Shown: positions 1 to 10,134 of the stretch, in pieces
Layout: each line of letters starts with the position of its first letter
Numbering within the stretch: the stretch's first letter is position 1
Translations under genes and position numbers: made by a program
Source of the DNA: Phytophthora colocasiae
Taxonomy: Eukaryota > Oomycota > Peronosporomycetes > Peronosporales > Peronosporaceae
Direction of reading: 5' to 3'
Assembly: GCA_018806915.1 (NCBI GenBank)
Contig: JAGKQI010000061.1
Span: 806,001-870,000 of the forward strand
DNA: 64,000 nucleotides
The notes under the pieces: model-generated
What the model saw: the letters and a program-made list of their open reading frames with translations, nothing else
The model's database searches: none
Told to the model about the DNA's origin: nothing

Positions 1-89
1 GCAGATCTATGTAGCTGTTTCCCACGCGTGCGTGGTCGAGCTCCGTTGTTGGGTATACGACGTCGAAGGCCCTGTATCATTCGCCAAGT

Positions 90-389
90 TGCCTCGCCGG
101 CAACGGACAGAAATCGGCAGCTAAGCGTGAGCGTGTGAACGCCAAGAAGATGAAGGAGGCCAAGCACAAGAACCACGCAGAGTCCAAAGCCAAGATGGAG
201 GCAGACCGGAATGGCCAAAAGTGCAAGATTTGTCTGGCCACATTCCTCATCACTGCTAGTGTACGTTCATGGTTTTGCAGATCTGTCACCTGTTGAAGTG
301 CTTTAACCTGTTGTGATCTTCAACAGAAAGCTCAGTTGAACGACCACTTCCAGAGCAAGCACGCCGCTAAGGGGTTCACTATTGAATAG
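90..389 (+). CDS. ZNF706/At2g23090-type small zinc-finger protein, 3' part
   Basis: Partial gene at the left edge. The readable coding part begins near 99 with a Gly-Asn-Gly-Gln-Lys-Ser segment and runs through a Lys/Ala/Glu-rich basic region to a C2H2-like finger (CKICLATF, then a DHFQSKH). A GT-AG intron at 261-326 separates the finger's Cys pair from its His pair, and the frame continues to the stop at 387-389. The order (4F5/SERF-like basic N-terminus, then one C2H2 finger, under 90 residues) is that of the conserved eukaryotic ZNF706 family, whose molecular role is poorly defined. The start codon must lie in an upstream exon outside the window or before base 90. Confidence 0.75.
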
Positions 390-483
390 TGTTTCCCTGG
401 CCACTCGTGATCATAGAGCAGTTAGGCAACAACGTACAAGGTGTTTGATGCAACGGTGTATGATCATGTGCAGTTCTATCTAT

Positions 484-2321
484 CTACTTTTTTCCTTTGA
501 AACGGCGAGGAGTGAAGTGTCCAGTCTTCTGCTTCCTCGTCAAGGACGGCTTTTTCTTGGGGGACGACGTCTCTGGCTTCGACTCAGCCACAGGTTTCTG
601 CGTCTGACGCTGCTTACCGTACAAGACGCTGCTCGTTCGCTGCTGGAACTTCTTGCGCTTCTCGAACGGGTTCTCCTTGTTCCCTCGCAGCAGCAGACGA
701 GCTGGCACACCAACCATGTCAAACTCCTCTCGCAGTTGGCTTAACAGAAAGCGCTGGTACGACTCGGGCACTTCAGACGGGTTACTGACGAACACTGCAA
801 ACGTAGGTGGGCGAGTTTTGACCTGTGTCGCGTACTTGACGTTCAGAGTCTTCCCTTTGACGGTTGGAGGCGGGTGGTGACGAGCCATAGCCTTCAGCCA
901 TCGGTTCAAGCGGCCAGTGGTGACGCGAAGGTCCCATTTCTCATACGCCTTGAGCACTTCCGGCACCAGTTTCTTGATGCCGTTGCCCGTGAGTGCAGAG
1001 ATGGGCACGACAGGCACACCCCGCACTTGCGCTAGAGAGTCCTGCAGCTCGTTCTGGATCCGCTGCATCTCGAACTCGACGCTGGAACCAGCGAGGTCGC
1101 TCTTGTTTGCGGCCAGCACGAGTGCGCGACCTTCTTCGATCACGCGTTGGGCAATCGTCAGGTCCATGTGAATGAGCTTCGGCTCGCTCATGTCGACGAC
1201 AACCACCACCACTTGAGCCGAGTCAATCGCACGGAAAGAATCGCGTACTGAGAGGTTTTCGATCTGGTCGTCGTGGTCGCGTTTGCTGTATCGTCGGATA
1301 CCTGCGGTATCCACGAGCTTAATGGGGCGTCCGTGGAACGTCCACGGCACTTCCACCGAGTCGCGGGTCACACCGGGCCTAATAGTGAATAAACAACGCA
1401 CATTTAGTTATCAAGAACTTCAAAGTCTGTTCGTAAAACGATCGACATACTCGGGGCCCGTGAGAACGCGGTCATTGCGAACGATTTTGTTGAGTAGCGT
1501 CGACTTGCCAACATTCGGGCGACCGACAATTGCCAGTTTGATAGAACGCGGCTGGTAGAGAAACACAAATCGTCAGTAATTGCATCAATCCGTATTGATC
1601 TCCATCTCATCCAACGTACATCATCTTGTTCTTCTTCTCCTTCCTCTTTCTTCAATTGCGCCTCCTTCATCTCTTTCTTCTTCTCAAACTTCTCGTATTC
1701 TGGGATAATCTCATCCAACAGCAACGTAATCCCTTCTCCATGCTCTGCAGACAACGGGATCGCTCCGCCCATTCCCAATTGATAACAGTCATTCAGTTCA
1801 TTCTCCCAGCGTTCCGGATCCCCTTCCAATTTATTAGCCACCAAGTGGATCGGAGCCTCAGGGTTTTCTTTACGTAACCACCGAGCAAAGTGCTTGTCAA
1901 TGGGTGTAATACCTTGACGTCCATCTATCAGGAAGAAGATCAGATCTGCTTCATGCAGAGCCAATCGTGTCTGTTCCAGCATTCCTTCCTCCAATGTCCC
2001 CGAGGGCGCGTCTTCCAGTCCTCCAGTGTCCACCACATCAAGTTCCAATCCGGCAACTGTAGCCTGCTTGTATCGACGGTCTCGTGTTGTTCCTGGTACG
2101 TTATGGACGATTGCCGAGCGGGTTTTGGTCAGACGATTGAAAAGTGTGCTCTTCCCCACGTTTGTACGTCCTACGAGCGCAATTCGCAGACGAGGGTGGT
2201 CCTCCAGGAAGTGACGAGGCTCCGAGTCGTCCACAATTGACGAAAAGCAGCGCGCAGGACGTAGCAGCCCCGTAGAGACGCGCGTAGAGCGCTGCATTAA
2301 GTTCCGCAACATGATGGTCAA
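484..2321 (-). CDS. Organellar Der/EngA double-GTPase
   Basis: Predicted 565-residue protein from three exons: 2321-1620, 1551-1451 and 1378-484. Introns are GT-AG and all junctions keep frame. Two Era-like GTP-binding domains follow each other: G1 motif GRTNVGKS near residue 52 with DTGG (G3), then GRPNVGKS near residue 243, DTAG and NKSD. A C-terminal KH-like region ([15 protein letters not shown]) and a very basic tail complete the Der/EngA plan. Der proteins act in assembly of the large subunit of bacterial-type ribosomes. The N-terminus ([20 protein letters not shown], Arg-rich with few acids) looks like a mitochondrial presequence, so the target is probably the mitoribosome. The G4 motif of domain 1 reads NKLE, not NKxD. 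A Lys/Glu-rich linker joins the two G domains. Confidence 0.93.
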
Positions 2322-2439
2322 GTGTGTGGTGTGAAAACAATCGACCTATTATAGATTAACCCTTTTAAATGGTATCAGAACAGAATCAGGTACGTCGTAA
2401 CAAAGTGCTTTTTTTAAAAAAAGAGGTTGGTGAAGAAAC

Positions 2440-3135
2440 ATGGGTCGCCCCCTACTACCAATATGGAAGGAGTTCGTGACGACGGTGCCGACCAGCAACG
2501 ACAAACGCAGTCCAGACGTGGCGTGTATGCACTGTAGAGAGGTGGTGTTAAACGCGCGTCCCGTGAACCTCATGCGTCACGCGTCGCGCTGTCGGGAGAT
2601 GCCGATGGAAGTGCGTTTGAGGCTGCAGAGCGACGTCCCTACTTCTGCCACTCTGTCGCGTGAAGAGCTGGAGATGGCCATGTCGGAGCGTCGGGAAGTG
2701 AATCGGAATGATGTACAGGTCCAGAATGACATTCAGATTCACAATGAGGACGTGGGGGAGGAACAACAGGAAGTGGAGACGCCACCGGAGCGTCGTCCAG
2801 TGTTGGGCAAACGACCGAGAGCTTCCACCCCTCCTACTGGTCTTCAGGAGCCTTTAGAGCGTGTGTTGACGTCCATTCGAGATGTCATGACTCAGACGTT
2901 GGAGCTCAAGCAGCAGGAGTTACAGTTGAGACGAGAGGAGCTACAGTTCCAGAAGGAGGCACTGGCTACGAAGATGGAGGACAGACGCCAAGCCAGGGAG
3001 GAGGACAGGAGAGACAGGAAGGAGCAACGAGAAGCTGATCGGAAGGAGAGGCTAGAGCTTGCCAAGATCGAGAACGAAAAGAATCTGGCTTTCCTCAAGG
3101 CGGTGATGGAGTCATCGGCGCAACAACGGCGCTGA
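2440..3135 (+). CDS. BED-like zinc-finger protein with coiled coil
   Basis: Single-exon 231-residue protein, divergent from the Der gene with about 120 bp between the two start codons. Residues 1-55 hold a BED-like zinc-binding pattern, CMHC followed by an HASRC pair, of the type that binds DNA in transposase-derived and regulatory proteins. Residues 130-231 are almost continuous Glu/Arg/Gln/Lys heptads (a long charged coiled coil) ending in SSAQQRR. The combination suggests a DNA-associated homo-oligomer, possibly domesticated from a transposon. I do not recognise a specific orthologue. Confidence 0.7.
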   Translation: MGRPLLPIWKEFVTTVPTSNDKRSPDVACMHCREVVLNARPVNLMRHASRCREMPMEVRLRLQSDVPTSATLSREELEMAMSERREVNRNDVQVQNDIQIHNEDVGEEQQEVETPPERRPVLGKRPRASTPPTGLQEPLERVLTSIRDVMTQTLELKQQELQLRREELQFQKEALATKMEDRRQAREEDRRDRKEQREADRKERLELAKIENEKNLAFLKAVMESSAQQRR

Positions 3136-3230
3136 ACAAAAGGAACAGGGGGAAGGAGAAGCATGTTACTAGTTCTGGTTATATACATATCGTAGTTTTA
3201 CGAAAGCAATGAGGGTAGGCTAAAGAGCTC

Positions 3231-4111
3231 CTAGCGCTCGTACTTCTTCCACAGGTGCTGGAAGTGTTCATCAAAACGGCCTAAAAAAACAGTTTTGCCA
3301 AGAAAATGTTTGAGCTCTTGGGAAGTCAAGATTGACAATGGAGGACGCCAACATACCGATGATGGGGCCGTCCTTGTGGATAACAAGGTTTTCAGCGTTG
3401 CCTACGACAGCCTGGCGACTCCAGTTGAAAGAACCTGCAGTACAACATCCTGTAAGAACAAGAAGATGGGTATCTCTAGTGTGTGAAAACCAACATACCA
3501 TTCAGCAAAACCTTCTTGTCGATGATGCAGAACTGTCAGTGGACAAATACAATATTGCATCAGTCAAACAGCACCCTATACTTTTCATGCTGTCTCAACG
3601 TTACCTTGTGGTGCATGTAGGTGTAAGAGTGGTCGTCTCGAACGGGGATTCCCTGTTCACCAGCACATGTCAGTAGCTGTGGTCATAAGTCTTAGGACTA
3701 GCAACGTACAGCGTCGATGAACTTCTGAATGTCGGAGCCTTTGCCTTTCGCCTGGCCATCGTCCGTGATGACGCGGATCTTGACGCCGCGTTCATGGGCT
3801 TCCAGCACGACGTCTGCAATCTGAAGACCAAGGGTTAATATTGCATCAAAGACTCAGACCATTGCACCTCGTACCTCGTCACAGGTGATCGTAAAGACGC
3901 AAATGTCCATCGTCTTCTTGGCTGCCTTAAGACACCCGAGCATGGTCAACAATGAGCTGTTCTGGTCGTGGATCTTCTTGCAGTTTTTGCGCGTGCAACC
4001 CTCGCCCGAGTGGAAGTTCTTGCACGGCATGGCCGTGTCTGGGAAGAACAACACGTCCACGAACGAGTCGCCCGTGATAGCCGTCGTATCCGTTCCTAGA
4101 CAATTGCCCAT
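3231..4111 (-). CDS. PLD6-type phospholipase D (mitochondrial cardiolipin hydrolase family)
   Basis: Six exons are predicted: 4111-3875, 3820-3710, 3652-3605, 3532-3499, 3434-3357 and 3280-3231. They give 185 residues with every junction in frame. A single HKD motif is present: HHKFCIID followed by LLNGSFNWS, which places the protein in the one-HKD PLD6/Zucchini group that works as a dimer. A CCCH finger (CKNFHSGEGC...CKKIH) sits before the catalytic half, as in animal PLD6. Family members hydrolyse cardiolipin or act as single-strand nucleases in piRNA biogenesis; which applies here is unknown. The N-terminus is MGNCLG, a potential myristoylation plus palmitoylation signal, in place of the transmembrane segment of animal PLD6. 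Its 3' end converges on the BED-like gene. Confidence 0.87.
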
Positions 4112-4575
4112 GTTGATACTACAGGACTGGAACTAGCTCTGCTGGAAACCTGGCAAATGAGAAAGTGAACCTGCTGGCCTGTGGGTAATGCTCAAAGCCA
4201 TTTGCAGCCACATCTGGCCAACTAGCGGCGACTGACGTACCTCACCGCCCATTATCTCGGAAGAATGAGGCGCTAGGAATGGTCTCAACTTCAAGAGAAC
4301 ACGACTCGAACATGCCAAGAATCCTTCTTACCGTGTACTTCAAAGTGCATACCTTACTACATCGAAGCAATTTATAGTAGCAGCCTTATACAGAGCACAA
4401 CTACTCTTACTGTAAATGCACTGCCATTGCTGGTCTAAATGTGCTTGACATACGCTTGGACATACGCACCGGAAGTGCTCGTCAATTAAGTTGAAGTGGT
4501 CTCTTTTCGACCAATCATAATACGTGTCCTTTCTCCGCCCAATGATCACCAAGCACTTTTGTATCATTATCCAAG
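4112..4575. other. Intergenic region between divergent genes
   Basis: About 460 bp between the start codons of the PLD6-type gene and the transporter gene. It holds short open frames only, none with recognisable protein features. It presumably contains both promoters; an inverted CCAAT (ATTGG pattern) is seen at about 4508-4516, close to the transporter start. Confidence 0.4.
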
Positions 4576-7500
4576 ATGCGCGAGTCTCTCCATCGCGAGG
4601 GCGTCCTCTCGGCCGTCGCTATGCTGGTGTCTGGCACCTTCAGCACTGTCATTATGAAGACGGAGTATGCGGTACGCTCTCACGGTACAGCCACGTGCCA
4701 GGACCCTCAAACGGGCGAGCAGACGACGTTGTGTCCCTTCGCCAAGCCTTGGTTCGGCGTCCTGCAGATGAAAGTGGCCATGACGCTGTGTCTCGCCTTC
4801 CTGTACGTGCGTAAATGCTCGCAACACCGTCAGTATCTGGAGACGCCCGTGCTAAGAATGCAAAAGGGTGGAAGACGGTACGTTGCTACTGCCCCTTCCG
4901 AAGAGGAAATGGCCACCATCAAACGCAAATACGCAGGCCACGCTGAGGCTGAGAACAAGGTGGACGCACTCAAGCGCAAGTACAGACCACACCGCAATGG
5001 TGAGACCAATGAGCAGTCCCCATTGCTGCCGTCGAGACTGTTAGGGGGAGACGAGGGACGAGTGTCCCTACGCACAATGGCTTCGATCGCGTTGCCATCT
5101 TTGCTAGACCTGTTGCAGACTGTGCTGTCAAACGTCGGGCTGCTGTGGATCTCGTCCTCCGTGTATCAGATGGCGAGAGGTTCCATTATTATCTTCAGTG
5201 CCTTCTTCTCGGTAAGACTCATGGGGAAGAAGCTATACGGATACCATTATGCGAGTATCTGGATCGTCATGCTCGCAGTGGCGCTTGTGGGCTACGCTGG
5301 GGTGGGACACCATCCAAACTCCACAGCTGCGGACGATGCTGACACGTTTAACGCGGTGCTTGGACTATTTTTCATCATTGCGGCGCAGATTTTGTGTGCA
5401 CTACAGATTGTCGTCGAAGAGCACATGATGCTGGCACTGAACGTGAGCCCCATGCTACTGGTTGGCTTAGAGGGACTGTGGGGACTGGTGTTCTACGTCA
5501 TTTTGGTGCCGATCCTCACTCTAACTCCTGCCACGGGCTCGGCGTTCGCAACAACATGGCACGAGGACTTCATCGACTCGTTTGTGCAGGTGAAGAACTC
5601 GCCCACGCTCATTGTTTTGATTCTGGCCTACATCGTGGCGGTGGGCACACTCAACGTCACGGGGAACTACGTCACCAAGCACCTGTCGGCAGTCATGCGC
5701 AGTATTACAGAGGTTCGTCTTGGCTGGTATTCAGCGAATTGGGAGCTGCTTCGTCTCATCTTCGATCTCCACTAACAGCTTTGCCACTTCTGTCTGCTTG
5801 TCGCTCGTTTTGTAGACGCTGCGCACTCTCGGCGTCTGGACGCTCAGTCTCTTCGTCTACTACGTGGCGCAGTGGCAAGGATCCACGTCACCTGGCGAGC
5901 AGTGGACGACGTACAGCTGGTCAGTTCTCCTTCTGCAGCGATTCGCCTTGCAGTGTTAATTAACCCTCTACTTTCTGTCTGTTTATTTGCACTTGTTAAC
6001 AGGCTGGAGCTGCTTGGCTTCGTGCTGATGGTTTATGGCACACTGGCGGTAAGTCAAGGCTCATTTGTTGAATGAGTTCTCCTGTCGACATTTGGCCAGC
6101 GATCGGCTCTCCTCAAGGAGAGCTCCGGTTTTTGCTATTGTCAACTTTCATTGTGAAATTTGACAGACAAAGCGTTTCGTACTCTCGACCAGCATATGAT
6201 GTACATTAGTTTGTTCGGGAAATCACAAGTATCGCTCCGGTTTTAAGCCTCAGGAACTAAAAAGTGATTGTTATTACACTTGCTGTTTGTATGCTTTAAA
6301 AGTATAGTTCCGGTTTCATTTCTCTCACACCAACCACTGCCAACCACCCACTCCCCCTCCTCGAGTCATTTTACGATTTCCAGTGACCAGTCCCCCAAGC
6401 ATCAGCGCGCCTCCCCTCCAGCCCCCATGTCCAGCCACCTGAGCCATCACTATGCCCCCCTCCCTACCGAACAATACGATCTCAATGCCGTCGTTGCATT
6501 GACAGCGGATGAGATGGGGGCTGTGAGGTGGTGGCAAGAAGCAGGCGTCCTGGAGCGGGAGATGTACTGCCCAGGATGCAGGCAGCTCATGCGCATCAAA
6601 ACGTCGGCTAAGAAGCCGACGTGGAGATGTAGCAAGAGTAAAAAGCATGAAAACGGTAAAGAAGTTGTATTAGTATGCTAACAAACACTTGGCTCCGATA
6701 TGTTCGCGACCTACGTGACTGAAAGGAAAACAAAACAGGGCACCAGGCTACGTACTCTAGCAAACAACCCCAAGCTACCGTAAAATGCGGATGGAGTGAG
6801 ACAAGTGCATTGAGTGCGACATCAAGCGATTTGTAGGGGTGACACCTCCTCCAATATAAAAATTAAAAAAATCCTGAAAGATAGAATTAAGAAAAAACTT
6901 GTGCATTTTGAAAAACCTATTATGCGCTAACGATAGTATTCTCAACAGCTTCCAGTTGAAAAGTGCTGAAGACATCCTGTTCGTTACGGGGGCCAATAGG
7001 TATCAGATGAGCTTTTCTAAATCCGCTAATGATGGTAGCAGGCGTAATTTCAGCCCAAGCCTTCGCTACCATCAGCGACAGCATTGCACGGCGGTCGCTT
7101 GCTGTCTTTGGAAACGGATGATCGACATGATACTCAATATACAGCCTCCTACACGCAGACGTACATCAGAAAACCTAGCATTTTGCAGAGAAAGTATACT
7201 GTACGTACTCGATAGCCGCCTTGAATGAGTGCATCACACTGACATCCATAGGCTGACTCAGCCCCACGTAAGTCCCGGAGGAAAGTACTCGACTTGTGTG
7301 TGGCAATGATCTTGCAGCTCATTCCTCACGCTAGCCATTTTGTGGACCTTAAGACTATCTAGAAGCAGCAATCTGCAGCCATCTAGATGTGGAACCCACA
7401 CCTTATTCACAAATTAAAAATTAGTAATAATAAAAATTAGATCGACAACCAAAACTTATTACCTCGTTAATCCATTTTTGCATTGTGTCGTGATCGGTCC

Positions 7501-9117
7501 ATGCCTTCCGCTGGACTGTGTGAGCACAAGATGGATCGCCGAATGTTGCTGCTTCAACCTCCTTTGAGACGGGCCCTCCAGGAACGCCGGTAACATACGA
7601 TAAACGGCGGGAGCTTTTCTCCCGTTGCAGACGCACAAAACACCGTGCAGCGAGGCCATTGATCGCTGTTCCCTGGACAACGTCAATATTTTTTGTACCT
7701 ACATAATCCACTGTTAAACGGCCAGGACTATCGATACACACGCCGGTCTGGTCCATATTGAACAGGCTGGAGTACTTCTCCGTGTATGAAGACAGTTTTG
7801 AGAGGACACCTTCCAATTCCACAGTTGTGTTTACAGCACTTGCAAATGCATCTGCAACTTCCTAATACAATATTAGTTAAAATAAAATAAATAAAAATTT
7901 TAAATACGTACTTGCAGGTCTTCCCGTCGTTTTGTGCCACGGTGCGTAATACGTCGGACAGTGAGACGGTTGCGCTTTAAAAAGCGAGTCACCCACGCTC
8001 TTAGTGCTCCAAAGCGGCGGGATAGAGCAAACGCTGGGTCAAACTTAGCAATTATAAGCATGATGCATTTTACAGTGACGCAGCGACTTTTTTCGCGTCG
8101 CATTGAATTGATCCAGTCGATTAATCTACAATAGAAAATAGATTAAGTTTTAATTTCAATGCGTTAATAACGTTCACAACTTACCGCGATTCCAGCTCTG
8201 GAAATCTAACATACTTCTTCTGCTGGGTTTGTACAGTGGTGTAGCATTTGTTAGGTGCTTTAGCCTTTGCGGTTGCTAACGTTTTTTTCTGAGCTTTCCA
8301 GCGATACACAGTTGACCTATGTACTTTGAAGTCTTTAGCAACGGCAACAGCTGATTTGGGCTTCAGCCGCGCAAGCTCCCTACAGTCACCACGTTCAGTT
8401 AGATACATAAGTAAAAGCATAGCGTTCCTAATAACTTACATGGAACTTCTTTCTGTTGCTGTTTTTTGGTTTCCGCATTGCGGAAAATTGCGCTCTGCCA
8501 GGATGGAAGTCGTGGCTGGCAATAGCCCGCACCAGCAATATAACCTCATAAGGTTTATTTATGTTTTGCTGTTTGCAGACCAATAAAATCTGTCTCACTC
8601 CATCCGCATTTTACGGTAGCAGACATGAGTTACAACCACAAATATGTCAACCACACCGAAAACTACGTCAACCCAGAAGATGGTACGCACACAAACACTA
8701 TAGAAGGCCTGTGGGAAATTCATATCAAGCGCCATATCAAGAACATGCGCGGTATGAATCCGAGTTGAACGGATACATCGACGAGTACATATGGAGATGC
8801 TGGTATTTCCCTAAGAAGGCGTCGACAGCTCAGATCATGAGTGGGTTAATGCAGTTAATTAAAAACACGGTTCATAATTTGTCTCTAATATAAACTTCAT
8901 TTGTCTGTCAAATTTCACAATGAAAGTTGACAATAGCAAAAACCGGAGCTCTCCTTGAGGAGAGCCCAGCGATCTGATACTGTCTGCTGTTCGTCTACAG
9001 TACAAGCAGCTGCTTCACCTGCCGCTATCAAAGCTGTACGAAGCCGAGCATCGCGAACTCCGTCGCGGACGAGAAGACACGGTCAAGTCGCCCTTTATGG
9101 CCAATCTGCACCTGTAG
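4576..9117 (+). CDS. CRT/SLC35F6-like drug/metabolite-superfamily transporter
   Basis: Four exons: 4576-5712, 5816-5919, 6003-6048 and 9001-9117. Together they give 467 residues with all junctions in frame. Multiple hydrophobic helices (for example residues 10-30, 165-260, 265-300, 335-365) and the segments SVYQMARGS and LNVTGNYVTKHLSAVMRSITE are typical of the SLC35F6/chloroquine-resistance-transporter branch of the drug/metabolite transporter superfamily. The likely location is an endomembrane or vacuolar membrane. The third exon ends at a perfect donor (GCG|gtaagt). The only downstream acceptor that restores a C-terminal exon lies at 8999-9000, beyond a 2.86-kb transposon. Reading through the donor adds only a few residues before a TGA at 6073-6075, a possible alternative short C-terminus. 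The substrate cannot be inferred. Confidence 0.85.
6427..6681 (+). pseudogene. Merlin transposase, N-terminal zinc-ribbon fragment
   Basis: Short frame of 84 residues from ATG 6427. It contains REMYCPGCRQLMRIKTSAKK followed by a WRCSKSKKHENGKE segment, the zinc-ribbon that opens IS1016/Merlin transposases. It ends at a stop before any of the DDE catalytic domain. The matching C-terminal fragment lies at 8625-8893, on the other side of the nested pogo-like element. Confidence 0.72.
6778..8616 (-). mobile_element. Pogo-like (Tc1/mariner superfamily) DNA transposon nested in the Merlin copy
   Basis: 1,839 bp with 26-bp terminal inverted repeats starting CCGTAAAATGCGGATGGAGT, flanked by TA on both sides (6776-6777 and 8617-8618). 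A TA target duplication and a DDE_1-type transposase on the minus strand identify it as pogo/Tigger-like. It interrupts the Merlin element and so inserted later. Confidence 0.88.
6950..8420 (-). pseudogene. Pogo-like DDE transposase, nearly complete but frameshifted
   Basis: Reading the minus strand, a helix-turn-helix segment (VAKDFKVHRSTVYRWK) at 8420-8185 is joined through introns ending near 8130 and 7862 to a DDE_1 core. The core holds FNMDQTG (first Asp), LLLLDSLKVHK (second Asp) and, after a one-base shift near 7265, LSQPMDVSVMHSFK (third Asp). The C-terminal motif, RRAMLSLMVAKAWAEI, follows near 7100-7050. The short introns have GT-AG borders. The frameshift in the catalytic region makes this copy presumably inactive. 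The extreme N-terminus, upstream of 8420, could not be resolved. Confidence 0.75.
8625..8893 (+). pseudogene. Merlin transposase, C-terminal fragment
   Basis: Starts with NHKYVNHTENYVNPEDGTHT and continues NTIEGLWEIHIKRHIKNM, the conserved C-terminal stretch of IS1595/ISXO2-like transposases that includes the catalytic Glu region. A stop after MNPS is followed by a frame change into ELNGYIDEYIWRCWYF, so the fragment is frameshifted as well as separated from its N-terminal half. Confidence 0.78.
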
Positions 9118-10134
9118 AGCTGCACGCCAACCCCCGCAATGCAAACACATTTGTTCACGATGACTGTTAGCGTTGGTCCTTGTCTCACAAGTCGCTTTCA
9201 GCGAGGACAACTTGGCGAGATCAGGAGCACGCATCACATCACGCAGTCGCACGCAGCGACACCTTTACCCAGGGAACGGTGACCCGCGTTTGCTTTTAGA
9301 TGGCAGGCAGGTCTAGGTAAATTGGACGGCAGTGTGGGGAGAAGCAAGGAGGCCTGAGGCAACGAGACGGAGAATGGGTCAGATCGGAAGCCCCACACTG
9401 TACTGTAGCCAGCTGCGGACACCTCGGCCGCCTCGGAACTTATCCAGGCTGCATGGGGTGGAGAAGCTCTTGGGGCGAGAGAACGGTCGTTTTCTGTACT
9501 GATGGCGATATGCACATAACCGGACGTAAATCGCTGTCGTGCGGGCACCCTTGTGCTTCCGATACGGCTGTGAGGAGTGAGTTGGAGGAGTCATTTCTTT
9601 TAAAAGGTTTTCTAATTATAGGATAGTGAGGACTTGTCCATGCTTTGCGATAATTATAGGATGGTAGAGGTTTAGTCGCGCAACGGTGGTGCGTGAGATA
9701 GGTTCTGGGAAAGGGGGACGATAATTTTCCTCCTAAACCTTATGACTGACTATTGTTGTGAAACAGATGACTTCTTTCATCTCAATCTAGTCATCACCTG
9801 TATAAAATACTGTTTCAGAAATATGATACCTGTTATTCTTTATACTATTTATTTATTGAATATGGAAAGACGATGGTCCCACGCGTGACTGTTCTGACCA
9901 CTTTGGGAAGGCCAGACATTGGCTCCTTATTCACCAATCCGATGTCTTATCCTTTTTCTTATCAGCCAATCCGAAATCGTTTTTCACGAACCCCGCTCTC
10001 CTTCTGGCTCCCCCTCTGCCACTTCCAAAGCTCCGCCACCTACCAGTGCAGAGGAGAACCGATATCCTGCCCTCTCTACTGCGTCCGCTCCCCCTCTCCT
10101 GCTTCCTCCTTCTCACACAGACACACGCACAGCC
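9118..10134. other. Intergenic region, no gene seen
   Basis: About 1 kb between the transporter's last exon and the START-FYVE gene. Only short overlapping frames are present. A short direct repeat of the form AATTATAGGATRGT occurs at about 9615 and 9654. CCAAT-type motifs at 9936 and 9965 may belong to the promoter of the downstream gene. Confidence 0.4.

Larger units (their letters stand above)
6105..8966 (+). mobile_element. Merlin-type DNA transposon (defective) in the transporter's last intron
   Basis: Bounded by 67-bp perfect terminal inverted repeats that begin GGCTCTCCTCAAGGAGAGCT. The element is flanked by an exact 8-bp target-site duplication, CAGCGATC, at 6097-6104 and 8967-8974. 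The first 19 bases of each repeat are themselves nearly palindromic. Target-site duplications of 8-9 bp, plus ISXO2/IS1016-like protein fragments inside, point to the Merlin superfamily. Removing the nested element leaves about 1.02 kb that lacks the catalytic core, so this copy is non-autonomous. Confidence 0.88.
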
